The notes under the pieces are model-generated. The model searched no databases. It saw only the letters and a program-made list of their open reading frames with translations, and was not told the origin of the DNA. Shown one piece after another: positions 61,865-64,000 of a stretch of 64,000 nucleotides of DNA. The DNA lies in assembly GCA_023410575.1 (NCBI GenBank), contig JAEYPP010000074.1:1-64000 (forward strand). The letters are read 5' to 3'. Every line of letters begins with the position of its first letter. Within the stretch, counting starts at the first letter, position 1. Source of the stretch: Bacillota bacterium. Its GTDB lineage: Bacteria > Bacillota > Clostridia > Lachnospirales > Lachnospiraceae. Made by a program: the position numbers and the translations under genes.

Positions 61865-64000
61865 TTATAAAGACTCTACAGCATCCTTTATGACATCTTC
61901 GACTTTTCCAAATGTAATAAAAACCTTAATACCTTTGTTCATAAGCTGCTGTTTTGGACTCGCCCCAATTCTCATCACAATAACACCAATACAATCTTCA
62001 ATTGTTTTTAGTATACTCTGAATCTTCATATCATGATCTTGACAGTCCTCAGCACCATAGCAATATTTTTCAATCATTCTACGTTCCTTAAGAACAATAC
62101 TATCCGATTCACATTCGTAGATATAAAACTCTGTAACATGACCAAAATGTTCATCTACTAAGTCTCCAGTTTTTGATGCGACAGCAAAACGATATTTCTT
62201 CGTAGCCTTCGTAGAAGTCAAACGACTAGAACATCCACTAAATTCATTGGATATATCATGATCAAGCGTACCGATGGCATCTGCACGACATTGTCTGCAA
62301 TGATACATCTGTTTCATAATCAAGCTACATTCTTTGCGAATCTCATTAATTTCTTTATTCGAAGTCTCTGGTAAATTCTCAAAAATACTTCCTTTAACTT
62401 GAATAAATGGCATAATATTCGTTATATAAACACCGATTTTCTTCATCACTGTAACAATCTGAGGGATATGTGTATCATTAATTCCTTTTAAGGTTACAAT
62501 ATTCACTTTACACACAACACCCATTTGTACTAGCATCTGAAGTCCACTTAACTGATTTGCTATGAGAATTGCAGCTCCCGCCTCACCTTCCAATTTCATC
62601 CCATTGTAGGTTATGTATTGATAGATAGCTGCTCCAACCTTGATATCTACTGCATTTACAGTTACAGTCACGTGGGTAACAGAACACTCTACTAGCTCCT
62701 TCGCATACATAGGAAGCATAAGTCCATTGGTTGAGAGACAAAATGTAACATCAGGATCGTATTCACGTATCAACTGTAAAGTTTGCTTCGTTTCCTTCCA
62801 ATTGGCTAATGCATCACCAGGACCTGCAATTCCTACAACCGTAAGATTGGGAACTCTCTCTTTTACCTCTTTATACTTCTTAAGTGCCTCGTTTGGAGTA
62901 AGTACTTTCGTCGTAACTCCAGGTCGGCTTTCATTAGGACAATCAAATTTACGAACACAATAATTACATTGAATATTACAGTGAGGAGCTACTGGTAAGT
63001 GCATTCTTGCACAATCTGAGCCACAACCATGAAAGCAAGGATGTGTTTTCGTTTTTCCCTCTATGTTTATGGAAGAATGTGTTTTCTCATAGCTTATGCT
63101 TTCAGAAGATTGTTTATAATATTTGTCATACAAGTTCATTCGAAAGTTACGTTCCTCTCTACTTAATAAAGCATTGGCAATATCATCAAGAAAAGTCAGC
63201 GTACCCTCATATCCAAACATCGCTAATCTTTGGCCTCCAACTCGATCATGGATTGGGAAGCCTCTCCTAACGAGCGGAATGCCTAATAACTCTTCCATAC
63301 GCCTTCCATCGGAATTACCAATGAGTAGATTACTCGCCAGTTCTCTTGATACTTCTTCGATCTTCTTAAAATCGATATCATCTAAAATTTCATATTGATT
63401 AATGAGATATCTTTTTGCAATCTCATCAATCTCTTCCTTAAGAAGTACCGTCAATTGTTTGCATACTCCACCAGTAGCTACGACAAGTGGCATAACTCCA
63501 TTCTCTACACAGAGCCTTACTGTACTTATTACAAAATCAGGCTCACCAAAGATAGTTGCTCTTCCACTACCACAATATTTATGAGAGTCAACCATAGCGT
63601 CAAGAAGCCGCCCCCTCTCTTTTTGAATCTTCTCTTTCATTGGTCGATTGCTAATCTTTGAAAGACACTCATAAAAAGCATCGTTGTATCTTAATCCAAT
63701 TGGATGACCTAATTTTATGTATGGTACTCCATATTCTTCTTGCAAGTATGCTCCAGGAGAATATTCTAAATTCACATTCGTCAGTTCAATCGTCAATTTA
63801 GCACCGGCCATCGTCTTAATCTCTTCGATGGAAGTACCTTCCATTGGAAGGCGTTCATAGTTTCTTTTTAATGCTCCGTCTAAGTTATCTGATACATCAG
63901 GAAATAAAATTATATCAATACCAAATTCAGCAAATGCTTCCTTAAGGAATCTAGCATCTCTTGGTGAGATGCTACTTACTATTACATTTACTTTCTCATG
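61865..64000 (-). CDS. nifN-B: NifN-NifB fusion protein, N-terminus beyond the window
   Basis: Partial; 711 codons inside the window, open to the right edge. The first ~270 residues are the C-terminal part of NifN, the FeMo-cofactor scaffold (SSISPRDARFLKEAFAEFGI, YGVPYIKLGHPIG, GSGRATIFGEPDFV). NifB follows: HPCFHGCGSDCARMHLPVAP, radical-SAM CNIQCNYCVRKFDC and AGPGDALANW. A NifX/NafY-like cofactor-binding domain ends it (FAVASKTGDLVDEHFGHVTE). NifB makes NifB-co, which is passed to the scaffold for Mo and homocitrate insertion. The same nifN-B fusion is known in C. pasteurianum. An internal ATG at 63844 is not the start, because the frame stays open and NifN-like upstream. Confidence 0.95.
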   Translation of the reverse strand, partial: HEKVNVIVSSISPRDARFLKEAFAEFGIDIILFPDVSDNLDGALKRNYERLPMEGTSIEEIKTMAGAKLTIELTNVNLEYSPGAYLQEEYGVPYIKLGHPIGLRYNDAFYECLSKISNRPMKEKIQKERGRLLDAMVDSHKYCGSGRATIFGEPDFVISTVRLCVENGVMPLVVATGGVCKQLTVLLKEEIDEIAKRYLINQYEILDDIDFKKIEEVSRELASNLLIGNSDGRRMEELLGIPLVRRGFPIHDRVGGQRLAMFGYEGTLTFLDDIANALLSREERNFRMNLYDKYYKQSSESISYEKTHSSINIEGKTKTHPCFHGCGSDCARMHLPVAPHCNIQCNYCVRKFDCPNESRPGVTTKVLTPNEALKKYKEVKERVPNLTVVGIAGPGDALANWKETKQTLQLIREYDPDVTFCLSTNGLMLPMYAKELVECSVTHVTVTVNAVDIKVGAAIYQYITYNGMKLEGEAGAAILIANQLSGLQMLVQMGVVCKVNIVTLKGINDTHIPQIVTVMKKIGVYITNIMPFIQVKGSIFENLPETSNKEINEIRKECSLIMKQMYHCRQCRADAIGTLDHDISNEFSGCSSRLTSTKATKKYRFAVASKTGDLVDEHFGHVTEFYIYECESDSIVLKERRMIEKYCYGAEDCQDHDMKIQSILKTIEDCIGVIVMRIGASPKQQLMNKGIKVFITFGKVEDVIKDAVESL

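Noticed and set aside
63842..63844. ATG as start of a stand-alone nifB gene
   Set aside because: The frame is open to the right edge and upstream codons read NifN-like sequence (SSISPRDARFLKEAF), so this is an internal Met of a nifN-B fusion.
1..64000. tRNA or rRNA genes
   Set aside because: No cloverleaf with TTCRA arm or rRNA core sequence was noticed on either strand; a tRNA search tool would settle it.

Overview
The window looks like chromosome of a low-GC, anaerobic, spore-forming Firmicute of the Lachnospiraceae (Clostridium cluster XIVa), probably close to Lachnoclostridium (Clostridium) phytofermentans. This is inferred from AT-rich codon use, strong AGGAGG ribosome sites, sporulation genes (gerW, spoVB, a SpoVK-like ATPase), the gene order yloU-fakA-recG, a pheST T-box, and nif genes arranged as in Clostridium pasteurianum (nifN-B fusion, split nifV). 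No rRNA, tRNA, CRISPR array, transposase or prophage was seen.

Layout: 1-1.3 kb, glycolysis (pgk start, apparently frameshifted, and gap). 1.5-4.4 kb, two signal peptidases, rpoZ, remA, yicC. 4.4-6.9 kb, two CobW-type metal GTPases (one His-rich, one fused to a DUF1980-like domain) and a SPOR protein. 7-10.2 kb, a membrane-anchored GDPD and an MFS carrier. 10.2-16.7 kb, a surface-glycan cluster: two very large multi-pass proteins, a DPM1-like glycosyltransferase and UDP-galactopyranose mutase. 16.8-22.9 kb, an AAA+ ATPase, recG, fakA, yloU. 23.1-25.9 kb, a tiny membrane protein and a large solute-binding lipoprotein. 26-28.7 kb, repeats, rpmB, gerW, DUF2953. 28.8-35 kb, pyk followed by two ABC-2 permeases and a helical unknown, then a catalytically dead rhomboid. 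35.2-38.1 kb (plus strand), rqcH and a PHP phosphatase flanked by two copies of a repeat. 38.4-43.1 kb, iscS-nifU-mnmA and divergent spoVB. 43.2-44.5 kb, a sodium-pump decarboxylase beta subunit and a 44-aa OadG-like protein. 44.8-49 kb, a chemoreceptor, a hydrolase and an AraC regulator. 49-53.1 kb, pheST with its T-box. 53.2-58.5 kb, a [FeFe]-hydrogenase-like/chemoreceptor fusion, a Cys-rich protein, a GNAT enzyme, an FMN-binding remnant and msrAB. 58.6-64 kb, nif genes for FeMo-cofactor synthesis (nifN-B, a thioredoxin-fold 2Fe-2S ferredoxin, nifV-omega, nifV-alpha) and a downstream MORN-like protein.

Genes that work together: iscS, nifU and mnmA supply Fe-S clusters and thiolated tRNA. 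The nif genes make homocitrate and NifB-co for nitrogenase. The glycan genes probably build a galactofuranose-containing surface polymer. The two CobW proteins probably handle a transition metal.

The least expected items are the soluble hydrogenase-like chemoreceptor, which lacks the proton-transfer Cys; the CobW-DUF1980 fusion; and several families of intergenic palindromes, one of which keeps its pairing while its arm sequence changes between copies.
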